From the NCBI RefSeq assembly GCF_029285175.1, contig NZ_JABEDH010000005.1:1-64000 (forward strand): a DNA stretch of 64,000 nucleotides, read 5' to 3'. Source of the DNA: Sulfitobacter sp. M05. GTDB lineage: Bacteria; Pseudomonadota; Alphaproteobacteria; Rhodobacterales; Rhodobacteraceae. Position numbers and translations under genes: made by a program. The notes beneath the pieces were generated by a model that made no database searches, was not told where the DNA came from, and saw nothing but the letters and a program-made list of their open reading frames with translations. Shown in pieces: positions 45,425 to 54,021 of the stretch (the stretch's first letter is position 1; each line of letters begins with the position of its first letter).

Positions 45425-46744
45425 ATGAGCAACCTTGAACTAGGCTTTTATTCATTCCCCGTCCTGTTGTTGATGGTGTTTCTGCGTGCGCCTATTGGCC
45501 TTGCCATGCTGCTGTGTGGTTTTGGCGGTTGGTACTTTGCCATGGGAGGCAACCCCACGCCGTTGCTCGCCAAGATGAAATCCGAAACCTACACGACCTT
45601 TTCCAGCTATTCGCTGAGCATCATTCCGATGTTCCTGCTGATGGGGCAGTTCGCAACCCTTTCGGGCATGTCACAAGCCTTGTTCAAAGCCGCAGAAGGG
45701 TTCCTCGGCCATCGGCGCGGCGGCGTTGCGATGGCGGCAGTTGGTGCCTGCGCGGGTTTTGGTGCGATTTGCGGATCGTCCTTGGCCACGGCTGCGACCA
45801 TGTCCAAGGTCGCCTTGCCCGAACTCAAGCGCTACGGCTATTCAGGCGGCTTCTCGACGGCAACGCTGGCCGCTGGTGGCACGCTTGGCATTCTGATCCC
45901 GCCGTCGGTCATCCTTGTGATTTACGCCATTCTGACCGAACAGAATATTGCCAAACTGTTCCTTGCCGCCTTTATCCCCGGCATCTTGGCGGCTGTTGGC
46001 TATATGCTGACCATTTCCATTTATGTTCGCCTGCATCCTGATGCGGCCGGCACCCGCGCGCCGATCCCGATGGCGGAACGGTTCCGCGCCCTGGCGGATT
46101 GTTGGCCGGTTCTGACGATTTTTATTATCGTTGTTGGGGGCATCTATGCTGGATGGTTTACCCCAACCGAAGGTTCCGCCATTGGGGCGGCGGGCACCGG
46201 GCTGGCGGCATTGCTGTCGGGCAGCCTGAGCTGGAAGGTTCTGGGTGAAAGCCTGTTGGGCACTGCGCGCACCACCGGCATGATCTTTTTCATCGTATTG
46301 GGAGCAGGGTTCTATAACGGCTTTCTTGCCCTGTCTGGTGTGCCGCAATTCATGGCCGGCTGGGTGGTTGAGCAAGGGTTTTCCCCGTTGCTGGTGTTAT
46401 GTGTGATCCTTGTTTTCTATGTGGTCTTCGGGTGTTTGATGGACAGCCTGTCGATGATCCTGCTGACAGTGCCGATCTTTTTTCCGGTCATTATGGCGAT
46501 GGATTTCGGCATGTCACCAGAACATCTGGCGATCTGGTTTGGCATCCTTGTGCTGATCGTGGTCGAAGTTGGGCTGATCACGCCACCGGTGGGGATGAAC
46601 CTGTTCATCATCAATTCGATGGACCGCGAAACCCCAATGTCTCAGACCTATCGCGCCGTGATGTATTTTGTCGGCTCTGATCTGGCGCGGGTCGTGCTTT
46701 TGGTGTTGTTCCCTGCGATCACGCTGTTTCTCTTGCCGGACTGA
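45425..46744 (+). CDS. TRAP transporter large permease (DctM)
   Basis: A 439-residue DctM-type membrane transporter with about twelve helices. Conserved segments are LRAPIGLAMLLCGFGGWY, the PMFLLMGQFATLSGMSQ helix hairpin, ICGSSLATAATMSKVALPEL, and GTLGILIPPSVILVIYAI. It forms the sodium/substrate symport channel. Start at 45425 has GGGGAA upstream; an ATG at 45410 is possible. Confidence 0.93.
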   Translation: MSNLELGFYSFPVLLLMVFLRAPIGLAMLLCGFGGWYFAMGGNPTPLLAKMKSETYTTFSSYSLSIIPMFLLMGQFATLSGMSQALFKAAEGFLGHRRGGVAMAAVGACAGFGAICGSSLATAATMSKVALPELKRYGYSGGFSTATLAAGGTLGILIPPSVILVIYAILTEQNIAKLFLAAFIPGILAAVGYMLTISIYVRLHPDAAGTRAPIPMAERFRALADCWPVLTIFIIVVGGIYAGWFTPTEGSAIGAAGTGLAALLSGSLSWKVLGESLLGTARTTGMIFFIVLGAGFYNGFLALSGVPQFMAGWVVEQGFSPLLVLCVILVFYVVFGCLMDSLSMILLTVPIFFPVIMAMDFGMSPEHLAIWFGILVLIVVEVGLITPPVGMNLFIINSMDRETPMSQTYRAVMYFVGSDLARVVLLVLFPAITLFLLPD

Positions 46745-46752
46745 TTGTCCCC

Positions 46753-46766
46753 TGCATTAAAGTGCA
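46753..46766 (+). promoter_or_regulatory. Candidate BoxR operator before the benzoate-CoA ligase gene
   Basis: TGCATTAAAGTGCA is a TGCA-N6-TGCA site 69 bases before the ligase ATG. TGCA repeats are the known target type of BzdR/BoxR regulators. It resembles the sites before boxC. Confidence 0.55.
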
Positions 46767-46834
46767 TGCGCGCAGTTGTAATGTTGCGGCAGGCCCCTCA
46801 AGCTGCACAGTGTTGAAAACAGCGGAGGGGTCTG

Positions 46835-48382
46835 ATGCTATCTGTTAAGGCAAATGCGGCGCAGTATTTTGTGGATCGTCACATCACCGAAGGGCGGGGC
46901 AGTAAGACCGCCTATGTCGAGGCCGAGACGGGGCGTGAATTGGATTTTGCGCAGATGGCAACAGGTGCGGGTCAGGTTGCTGGCGCGTTGGGCAAGGCAG
47001 GTATCCGCCCGGAAGAACGCGCCGCGGTATTGGTGCTGGACCAGATCGAGTTTCCACAGATTTTCTGGGGTGCATTGAAATGCGGTGTGGTGCCGGTGCC
47101 TTTGAACACCTTGCTGGCCACGCCCGTCTATGATGCGATCCTGCGCGATAGCCGAGCCGCCATCCTTTTTGTTTCCGCCCCGCTTTGGGAGGTTGTCGCC
47201 CCAGCGCTGGCTGATAACCCTTATATCCGTCAGGTGGTTGTGATCGGTGATGCGCCTGCGGGGACGATGGATTTCAACGCCTTTATCAATGACGCCCCGG
47301 TGCATGAGACCATGGCGGTCAGCAGCGACGAGGTTGCCTTCTGGCTCTATTCCTCCGGCTCTACCGGTCAGCCCAAAGGGGTGGCGCATGTCCATTCCGC
47401 GCTTCAGGCCACCGCCGATACCTACGGGGCGCAGGTTCTGGGCATCCGCGAGGATGACAGGGTGCTTTCCGCCGCCAAGTTCTTTTTTGCCTATGGTCTG
47501 GGCAACGAGATGACCTTTCCGCTATCGGTCGGTGCCACCACCGTGTTGTTTACCGGGCGGCCAACGCCGGCGGGGATGATCGAAACGATTGCCAATCATC
47601 AGCCGACAGTTTTTTGCGGTGTGCCCACGCTTTACGCCGCGATGGTTGCCGAAATGGACAAGGTTGGCGTGCCGGCCTCTCCGATACGGGTCTGTATTTC
47701 TGCGGGTGAAGCTTTGCCCGAAGATATCGGCAAGCGCTGGGAAAAACACACAGGTATCGGCATTCTCGACGGGGTCGGCTCGACAGAGATGCTGCATATT
47801 TTTCTGAGCAACCAGCCCGGAGATATTGTCTACGGCACCTCGGGTATTGCGGTGCCGGGCTACGCGCTGCGACTGGTGGATGAACAGGGGCAAGAGGTGG
47901 GCACCGGAGAGATCGGTGAGTTGCTGGTCAATGGGGCATCAGCGGCAAACGGGTATTGGAACCAGCGCGCCAAAAGCCGCGCCACCTTTGAAGGGGCTTG
48001 GACCCGCACCGGTGACAAATATGAACGCCGCGCTGATGGACGATTGGTGTACTGCGGGCGGACCGACGACATGTTCAAGGTTTCCGGCATCTGGTTGTCC
48101 CCGTTTGAGGTCGAAAGCGCCATCGTCGACCACCCGCGTGTGCTTGAGGCGGCTGTGGTTGCCCAACGTGATGCAGACGGGCTGGAAAAACCCAAAGCCT
48201 ATGTGGTGATGCAATCGGGAGAGGCGGATCAAGCGTTGGTGGACGAATTGAAAGCCCATGTGAAACAAAAGATAGGCTTGTGGAAATACCCCCGCTGGAT
48301 CGAGGCCGTGACCGATTTGCCCAAAACCGCGACGGGTAAAATCCAACGCTTCAAACTGCGGCAGGATACGCAACAGCGATGA
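46835..48382 (+). CDS. bclA: Benzoate-CoA ligase
   Basis: A 515-residue acyl-adenylate-forming enzyme that activates benzoate to benzoyl-CoA with ATP, the first step of the box pathway. The ANL P-loop is YSSGSTGQPKG near residue 171, followed by AKFFFAYGLGNEMTFPL, the aryl-CoA-ligase motif, and the C-terminal lysine in KTATGKIQRFK. GCGGAGGGG precedes the ATG. Benzoate specificity is inferred from family resemblance and adjacent box genes; 4-hydroxy- or 2-aminobenzoate are alternatives. Confidence 0.92.
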   Translation: MLSVKANAAQYFVDRHITEGRGSKTAYVEAETGRELDFAQMATGAGQVAGALGKAGIRPEERAAVLVLDQIEFPQIFWGALKCGVVPVPLNTLLATPVYDAILRDSRAAILFVSAPLWEVVAPALADNPYIRQVVVIGDAPAGTMDFNAFINDAPVHETMAVSSDEVAFWLYSSGSTGQPKGVAHVHSALQATADTYGAQVLGIREDDRVLSAAKFFFAYGLGNEMTFPLSVGATTVLFTGRPTPAGMIETIANHQPTVFCGVPTLYAAMVAEMDKVGVPASPIRVCISAGEALPEDIGKRWEKHTGIGILDGVGSTEMLHIFLSNQPGDIVYGTSGIAVPGYALRLVDEQGQEVGTGEIGELLVNGASAANGYWNQRAKSRATFEGAWTRTGDKYERRADGRLVYCGRTDDMFKVSGIWLSPFEVESAIVDHPRVLEAAVVAQRDADGLEKPKAYVVMQSGEADQALVDELKAHVKQKIGLWKYPRWIEAVTDLPKTATGKIQRFKLRQDTQQR

Positions 48383-48858
48383 GGAAGGACAGCCGTCCGA
48401 CACCCCGGCTGTCAGATATGGCCGCGCCGATACCCATGCCGCCACATGCCTATGTGCCCGGTCTAAACCCGCGCCTACCGGAAGACTGGTTTGACGCGAT
48501 CAAGAGCACCGTACAGGTCGGGGTTTCACTGGCGGATCTTCAGCACACACAGGCGTTTCGGGCTGGATTGGCATATCTCGACGCGGGATATTACTGGGAA
48601 TGTCACGAGGTGCTTGAGGCGGTCTGGATGCAGACCCCAGAAGGCACGGCGGAGCGCGAGATGGTGCAGGCCTTGATCCAGCTGGCCAATGCACAGTTAA
48701 AGGTTCGTATGGGACGCCCCCGTGCGGCAACAAGACTGTGCGACATGGTGCAGGACCATTTGCAGAACTGTACGGAAGGACAGCCGATTCTCGGCCTGCG
48801 GTCTAAGGCGGTGCTGGCGCAGGTGGAAACGCTGCGGGCATATCTAGCCAACGAATAG
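48379..48858 (+). CDS. DUF309 domain-containing protein
   Basis: A 159-residue protein whose ATG overlaps the ligase stop (ATGA). The DUF309 signature is DAGYYWECHEVLEAVWMQTP and a following EREMVQALIQLANAQLKV helix, with the conserved E-C-H-E. The fold is a small helical bundle of unknown function. The tight coupling ties it to benzoate activation. An ATG at 48418 is an alternative start. Confidence 0.85.
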   Translation: MRKDSRPTPRLSDMAAPIPMPPHAYVPGLNPRLPEDWFDAIKSTVQVGVSLADLQHTQAFRAGLAYLDAGYYWECHEVLEAVWMQTPEGTAEREMVQALIQLANAQLKVRMGRPRAATRLCDMVQDHLQNCTEGQPILGLRSKAVLAQVETLRAYLANE

Positions 48859-48860
48859 CT

Positions 48861-48940
48861 GCATTATAGTGCGGAAAATACCCGTAATTTGCAGTATATG
48901 CCATGTTGGCCTCATCCTTGAGTGAATTATAGTACGTAAA
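48861..48940 (+). promoter_or_regulatory. Candidate BoxR operator array before boxC
   Basis: Three related sites: TGCATTATAGTGC (with ATTATAGTGCGGAAA at 48863-48877), GCAGTATATGC at 48891-48901 in spacing variant, and ATTATAGTACGTAAA at 48926-48940. The first and third share 13 of 15 bases. They precede the boxC ATG by 30-110 bases. Confidence 0.55.
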
Positions 48941-48969
48941 GATACTCCAGAACCAAGGGGAGCCTTTGC

Positions 48970-50628
48970 ATGACCAAGGTGATTGATTTTCAAACGGATC
49001 CATCCAGATACCGCCACTGGGGCATCGAATATGATGGCCCGATTGCCTGGCTTTCGATGGATGTGGACGAGAGTGGCGGGTTGTTCGAGGGGTACGAGCT
49101 GAAGCTGAACAGCTATGATCTTGGGGTGGACATCGAACTTGCCGATGTGGTGCAGCGGATGCGGTTCGAACATCCGGAGGTCAAGGTCGTGGTCATGCGC
49201 TCGGCCAAGGAAAAGGTGTTCTGCGCTGGTGCCAACATCCGAATGCTGGGCGGCGCGGCGCACGCGCATAAGGTCAATTTTTGCAAATTCACCAATGAGA
49301 CCCGCAACACCTATGAGGCAGCGCTTGCCGACAGTGGGCAGAATTATATCTGTGCAATCAAAGGGGCCTGCGCGGGCGGCGGTTACGAGTTGGCGCTGGC
49401 GTGCAATCACCTGATGCTGACCGACGATTCCACCTCTTCGGTGGCACTTCCAGAGGTGCCGTTATTGGCCGTTCTGCCCGGTACTGGGGGCCTCACGCGC
49501 GTGACGGACAAACGCAAAGTGCGCCGCGATCTGGCGGACGTCTTCTGCTCTATTGAGGAGGGGGTGAAGGGCAAACGCGCTGTGCAATGGCGGTTGGTCG
49601 ATGAAGTTTTTGCGAATTCCAGCTTTGACGAAAAAGTCGCTGAACGCGCTGCGGAATTTGCCAGTGCCTCGGCCAAACCCGACGTGACTCAGGGTATCGC
49701 ACTCTCCCCGATTAACCGGCAGTTTGCCACAGACGCAGTGACTTATTCCTCTGTCGAGGTCGGTTTGAACCGTGCCGAAAGCCGTGCTGTGATCACTGTT
49801 AAGGGGCCGGAAACAACGGCGCCGGCAGATATGGATGCCTTTACCGCAGAAGGGGCGCAGGCATGGATGCTGCGTTGCGCGCGCGAGTTGGACGACGCAA
49901 TCCTGCATTTGCGCAACAATGAGAAACATCTGGGGCTGATCGAGTTCCAGACACAGGGTGATCCCGAATTGGTGATTGCACATGAGGCCCTGCTGCTGGC
50001 CCACAAGGATCACTGGCTGGCGAACGAGGTGCTGCACTATTGGAAACGTGTGTTGAAACGGATCGACATGACGTCACGCTCGCTGGTGGCGATGGTGGAG
50101 CATGGAAGCTGCTTTGCCGGACCACTTGCGGAACTGCTTTGGGCGGTTGATCGCAGCTATATGATGCTGGAAGAGTTTGACGGCGACAACCGCCCCTTGG
50201 CCCGCGTAACACTGTCAAACGGGAATTTTGGCACCTATCCGATGGGCAATGACCTGACGCGGCTTGAAACCCGGTTCCTAGGCACGCCGGAACAGGTGGA
50301 AGAGCTGAAAAATTCGGCTGGTGCGGCGTTGGAAGCGGAGGCCGCTGAAGAGCTTGGCCTAATCACCTATGCCTACGACGATATTGATTGGGAGGACGAG
50401 GTGCGCCTGTTCATGGAAGAGCGTGCCAGTTTCAGCCCGGATGCAATGACCGGCATGGAAGCCAACCTGCGTTTTGCTGGCCCCGAAACCATGGAAACAC
50501 GCATTTTCGGGCGCCTGACCGCCTGGCAGAATTGGATTTTCCAACGCCCCAATGCGGTAGGCCCCGAAGGCGCGCTGCAACGCTACGGCACTGGTGTGCG
50601 CGGAAAATACGACATGGAACGTGTGTGA
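48970..50628 (+). CDS. boxC: 2,3-epoxybenzoyl-CoA dihydrolase (benzoyl-CoA-dihydrodiol lyase)
   Basis: A 552-residue BoxC of the enoyl-CoA hydratase superfamily, opening the ring of 2,3-epoxybenzoyl-CoA with loss of formate to 3,4-dehydroadipyl-CoA semialdehyde. Crotonase features: FCAGANIRMLGGAAHAHKVN, IKGACAGGGYELALACNHLM and LPEVPLLAVLPGTGGLTRVT (short parts). The long C-terminal half with MLEEFDGDNRPLARVTLSNG is specific to BoxC. AAGGGGAGCC precedes the ATG. Confidence 0.95.
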   Translation: MTKVIDFQTDPSRYRHWGIEYDGPIAWLSMDVDESGGLFEGYELKLNSYDLGVDIELADVVQRMRFEHPEVKVVVMRSAKEKVFCAGANIRMLGGAAHAHKVNFCKFTNETRNTYEAALADSGQNYICAIKGACAGGGYELALACNHLMLTDDSTSSVALPEVPLLAVLPGTGGLTRVTDKRKVRRDLADVFCSIEEGVKGKRAVQWRLVDEVFANSSFDEKVAERAAEFASASAKPDVTQGIALSPINRQFATDAVTYSSVEVGLNRAESRAVITVKGPETTAPADMDAFTAEGAQAWMLRCARELDDAILHLRNNEKHLGLIEFQTQGDPELVIAHEALLLAHKDHWLANEVLHYWKRVLKRIDMTSRSLVAMVEHGSCFAGPLAELLWAVDRSYMMLEEFDGDNRPLARVTLSNGNFGTYPMGNDLTRLETRFLGTPEQVEELKNSAGAALEAEAAEELGLITYAYDDIDWEDEVRLFMEERASFSPDAMTGMEANLRFAGPETMETRIFGRLTAWQNWIFQRPNAVGPEGALQRYGTGVRGKYDMERV

Positions 50629-50635
50629 AAGGGCG

Positions 50636-50680
50636 CGGATTTTTTTGAAAAATCCGGTCCAAAATCGTCAAAAGATTTTG
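50636..50680 (+). repeat. Tandem intercistronic hairpins between boxC and boxB
   Basis: CGGATTTTT-TTG-AAAAATCCG (50636-50656) is a perfect 9-bp stem, followed by CAAAATC/GATTTTG (50660-50680), a 7-bp stem. They lie just before the strong boxB ribosome site and could be an RNA-processing or attenuation element. Confidence 0.6.
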
Positions 50681-50699
50681 CTCCCGAAGGAGGAAGCTA

Positions 50700-52151
50700 A
50701 TGCTCGACCTAATTAACGTAAGTTATGACACCCAAATCCCGAACAATGTCGGCCTGTCCGAGGACAAGAAGGTATTGAAGGCGCTGGAAAAATGGCACCC
50801 CGGTTATATCAACTGGTGGAATGATTTGATCCCGCAGAACTTTCAGGAAAGCATGGTTTACCTGCGCACCGCCGTCAGTGTTGATCCAAAAGGCTGGGCG
50901 AAATTCGACTATGTGAAGATGCCGGAATACCGCTGGGGTGTTTTGTTGGCCCCGGCGGTTGAGGATCGTAAAATCCCGATGGGCGAACATATGGGCGAAC
51001 CGGCATGGCAGGAAGTGCCCGGTGAATACCGCAATATGCTAAAGCGGTTGATTGTCATTCAGGGCGATACCGAACCGGGCTCAGTGGAGCAGCAACGCTT
51101 TCTCGGGCTGACCGCGCCGTCGCTTTATGACATGCGCAATCTGTTTCAGGTGAACGTCGAAGAGGGGCGCCACCTTTGGGCGATGGTATATCTGTTGCAA
51201 AAGTATTTTGGCCGCGACGGGCGTGAAGAAGCAAACGATATGCTGGTGCGCTCATCAGGTGACGAAGATGCGCCGCGTATGTTGGGGGCATTTAACGAGG
51301 AAACGCCAGACTGGCTGTCGTTTTTCATGTTCACTTATTTCACTGACCGCGACGGCAAGATGCAGCTTGAAAGCCTTGCACAATCGGGTTTTGATCCTTT
51401 GTCACGCACCTGCCGCTTTATGCTGACCGAGGAAGCGCACCACATGTTTGTCGGGGAAACCGGTGTGGGTCGTACCATTCAGGCAACGCTTGAGGCGATG
51501 GCCAAGGCTGGCATCACGGATCCATACGACATCAATAAAATCCGCGATCTGGGGGTGATCGACCTGCCTACGATCCAGAAGAAGCTGAATCTGCATTACA
51601 CATTGTCGCTTGATCTGTTTGGTCAGGAGGTATCGACCAACGCCGCCAACGCCTTTAACGCCGGGGTCAAAGGGCGTTACATGGAGCAGCGGATCGATGA
51701 TGATCACCAGCTCAAGGATGACACCTATCCCGTGACCTCGATTAAAGAAGGCAAGATCCTGACCGAAGACGTGCCTGCGTTGACCGCGATCAACATGCGC
51801 CTGCGGGATGATTATGTGCGCGATGCCGCGGGGGGCGTGGGCCGTTGGAACAAGCTGATTGCCAAATCCGGTATCGAATTTGAGTTGAAGCTGCCGCATG
51901 AAGGTTTCCACCGCCAGATCGGTGTCTTCTCGACTGTGGCGGTAAGCCCGGCGGGGGATGTAATTTCAGCAGATGAATGGCACCAGCGTCGTGATGAATG
52001 GCTGCCGACCAAGGCAGATGGGGATTTCATCCAGTCGTTGATGGTGCCCTGTTTCGAACCTGGCAAATATGCCTCGTGGATTGCGGCCCCGAAAGTCGGG
52101 ATCGACAATAAACCGGGTGATTACGAATACGTCAAACTGCACATGGCTTAA
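50700..52151 (+). CDS. boxB: Benzoyl-CoA 2,3-epoxidase oxygenase subunit
   Basis: A 483-residue BoxB, the di-iron monooxygenase that epoxidises benzoyl-CoA with electrons from BoxA. Carboxylate/histidine ligand helices are seen at VNVEEGRHLWAMVYLLQKYF and LTEEAHHMFVGETGVGRTI (short parts), matching the class I di-iron fold. GAAGGAGGAAGC precedes the ATG, the strongest site in the cluster. Length is normal. Confidence 0.96.
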   Translation: MLDLINVSYDTQIPNNVGLSEDKKVLKALEKWHPGYINWWNDLIPQNFQESMVYLRTAVSVDPKGWAKFDYVKMPEYRWGVLLAPAVEDRKIPMGEHMGEPAWQEVPGEYRNMLKRLIVIQGDTEPGSVEQQRFLGLTAPSLYDMRNLFQVNVEEGRHLWAMVYLLQKYFGRDGREEANDMLVRSSGDEDAPRMLGAFNEETPDWLSFFMFTYFTDRDGKMQLESLAQSGFDPLSRTCRFMLTEEAHHMFVGETGVGRTIQATLEAMAKAGITDPYDINKIRDLGVIDLPTIQKKLNLHYTLSLDLFGQEVSTNAANAFNAGVKGRYMEQRIDDDHQLKDDTYPVTSIKEGKILTEDVPALTAINMRLRDDYVRDAAGGVGRWNKLIAKSGIEFELKLPHEGFHRQIGVFSTVAVSPAGDVISADEWHQRRDEWLPTKADGDFIQSLMVPCFEPGKYASWIAAPKVGIDNKPGDYEYVKLHMA

Positions 52152-52228
52152 GGCATCGCCGCTCCCCGTTTGGCATGGCCTGCGGGGGGCAAGCGTTACC
52201 GACCAGCCGAAAAAAGGGAGTTCCTTTC

Positions 52229-52399
52229 ATGCACGCTCAACAAGCTATCGGCTATGCGCCCCGCACCCGGGCGCTGGCCCGCGACCTTGAGGCCCAGCAC
52301 ATGGTCTGCGTCGGGTGTGACGATTGTAGGGGCATCTGCCAGGCGCTTTTGGATTCGATCTTGATCCCGAATCTGATCCTGAAAGACCGCCGCCCATGA
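52229..52399 (+). CDS. 56-residue four-cysteine protein between boxB and boxA
   Basis: A 56-residue protein starting MHAQQAIGYA. C27, C30, C33 and C37 form C-x2-C-x2-C-x3-C, the spacing of half a bacterial ferredoxin; this could bind one [4Fe-4S] cluster or zinc. The ATG has AAAAAAGGGAG upstream and the stop overlaps the boxA ATG (ATGA). It could be an electron-transfer or assembly partner of BoxA/BoxB. I do not recognise the family; the real-gene call rests on the motif, start site and coupling. Confidence 0.75.
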   Translation: MHAQQAIGYAPRTRALARDLEAQHMVCVGCDDCRGICQALLDSILIPNLILKDRRP

Positions 52400-53565
52400 A
52401 CCAGCCCGTCAAACAGCACCTGATCGACCCCGAGATTTGTATTCGTTGTTATACATGCGAAATGACCTGCCCGATTGGCGCGATTGAACATGACGATATG
52501 AATGTCGTGGTGAACGCCGACATTTGCAATTTCTGCATGGACTGCATCCCCGTCTGCCCGACCGGCTCGATCGACGAATGGCGCGTTGTGGCAGAGCCTT
52601 ACACGCTGGCCCAGCAATACGAGATGGAAGAGTTGCCAGAGCAGGAGGATATTGAAGTGGCCGCCGAGAGCGGCGCAGATGATCCGATTGAGACCTTGCT
52701 TGCTGAAGCGCACAAGGGGGCGGGCGGCAAGGCCAAACCACCGGCGTCAGCAAGCAAACCTGCGATCAATATGTACACCCTTGGCAAGCCGGCAACCCTG
52801 AAGGTGCAGGGCAATTACCGGCTGACCGATGATCCCGAACACGACGTGCGCCACATCATCCTTGATCCCGGTGCCCTGCCGTTTCCGGTGCTGGAGGGGC
52901 AATCCGTGGGCATCATCCCGCCCGGCAAGGATGCGGATGGCAATGCCCATCTGCCACGGCTCTATTCCGTTTCCAGTCCACGCGATGGCGAGCGGCCCGG
53001 CTATCATAATATTTCGCTGACGGTGAAACGCGAAGACAAAGGGCTGGCCTCGAATTTTCTGTGTGATCTGAAACTGGGCGACAGCGTTGATGTCACCGGC
53101 CCGTTTGGCGCGACCTTTCTGATGCCTTCCACACCCGACGCGCACCTGCTGTTGATCTGCACCGGCACGGGATCGGCCCCGATGCGGGCCTTTACCATGC
53201 AGCGCCAGCGCAGTGGGGCAACGGGCGGCATGACAATGTTCTTCGGGGCGCGCAGCCCAGAAACCCTGCCCTACTTTGGGCCGCTCAAGAAAATACCCGA
53301 CAGCCTACTGAAAAAGCATCTGGTTTTCAGCCGCCTGCCGGATCAGGATAAGGAATATGTGCAGGACCGGATGATTGCCGAACAGGACAGCATTGCGGAA
53401 ATCCTGCAAGATGAAAAAACCCATATCTATATCTGCGGTTTGCGCGGGATGGAGGAGGGGGTGGAGCTTGCCCTGACCTCAATTGCAGAGAGCATGGGGC
53501 AACAGTGGACAGCCCTGCGCGACGCCATGCGCGAAGACGGACGTTATCACGTGGAGACCTATTGA
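52396..53565 (+). CDS. boxA: Benzoyl-CoA 2,3-epoxidase reductase subunit
   Basis: A 389-residue BoxA, the NADPH-dependent reductase that feeds electrons to BoxB. The N-terminal 2x[4Fe-4S] module uses C15, C18, C21, C25 and C44, C47, C50, C54; the rest is a ferredoxin-NADP reductase with FAD site RLYSVSSP and the NADP motif LLICTGTGSAPMRAF. A linker at about 75-120 joins them. It overlaps the 56-residue gene and is directly followed by the thioesterase gene. Confidence 0.96.
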   Translation: MNQPVKQHLIDPEICIRCYTCEMTCPIGAIEHDDMNVVVNADICNFCMDCIPVCPTGSIDEWRVVAEPYTLAQQYEMEELPEQEDIEVAAESGADDPIETLLAEAHKGAGGKAKPPASASKPAINMYTLGKPATLKVQGNYRLTDDPEHDVRHIILDPGALPFPVLEGQSVGIIPPGKDADGNAHLPRLYSVSSPRDGERPGYHNISLTVKREDKGLASNFLCDLKLGDSVDVTGPFGATFLMPSTPDAHLLLICTGTGSAPMRAFTMQRQRSGATGGMTMFFGARSPETLPYFGPLKKIPDSLLKKHLVFSRLPDQDKEYVQDRMIAEQDSIAEILQDEKTHIYICGLRGMEEGVELALTSIAESMGQQWTALRDAMREDGRYHVETY

Positions 53566-53988
53566 ATGAGCGCGCCATTTGTCCATCCGATCAATGTGAC
53601 ATGGGGGGATTGTGACCCTGCGCGCATCGCTTACACGGCGCGGCTGCCGTATTTCGCGCTGGATGCCATCAACGCATGGTGGGAGGCGCATTTTGACGGC
53701 GAAGGCTGGTTTCAAATGGAGATCGACCGTAATGTCGGCACGCCGTTTGTACGGATGGAGTTGAACTTTCGCAGTCCCGTCACCCCACGCCATACCTTGA
53801 TCTGCGAGACATTCCCGACCAAGCTGGGCAATAAATCAATCACCTTTGCGGTCAGGGCCTCGCAAGATGGTGTGTTAAGTTTCGAGGGCAGTTTTACTTG
53901 TGTGTTCACCATTGCTGATCAGTTCAAAAGCCGGAGCGCGCCAGACTATATGCGCCAGATCATCGAGCCGTTGATCCGTGATGTGTGA
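53566..53988 (+). CDS. Hotdog-fold acyl-CoA thioesterase
   Basis: A 140-residue 4-hydroxybenzoyl-CoA-thioesterase-like protein. The key motif WGDCDPARIAYTARLPYFA contains the catalytic aspartate (D17 type) of the 4HBT family. It would release CoA from stalled aryl-CoA or dead-end products. The ATG follows the boxA TGA directly, so it is in the same operon. Exact substrate inferred from context. Confidence 0.87.
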   Translation: MSAPFVHPINVTWGDCDPARIAYTARLPYFALDAINAWWEAHFDGEGWFQMEIDRNVGTPFVRMELNFRSPVTPRHTLICETFPTKLGNKSITFAVRASQDGVLSFEGSFTCVFTIADQFKSRSAPDYMRQIIEPLIRDV

Positions 53989-54021
53989 ACCGCAAGACCG
54001 TTCAGCGTGGTGTCGTGCAAT

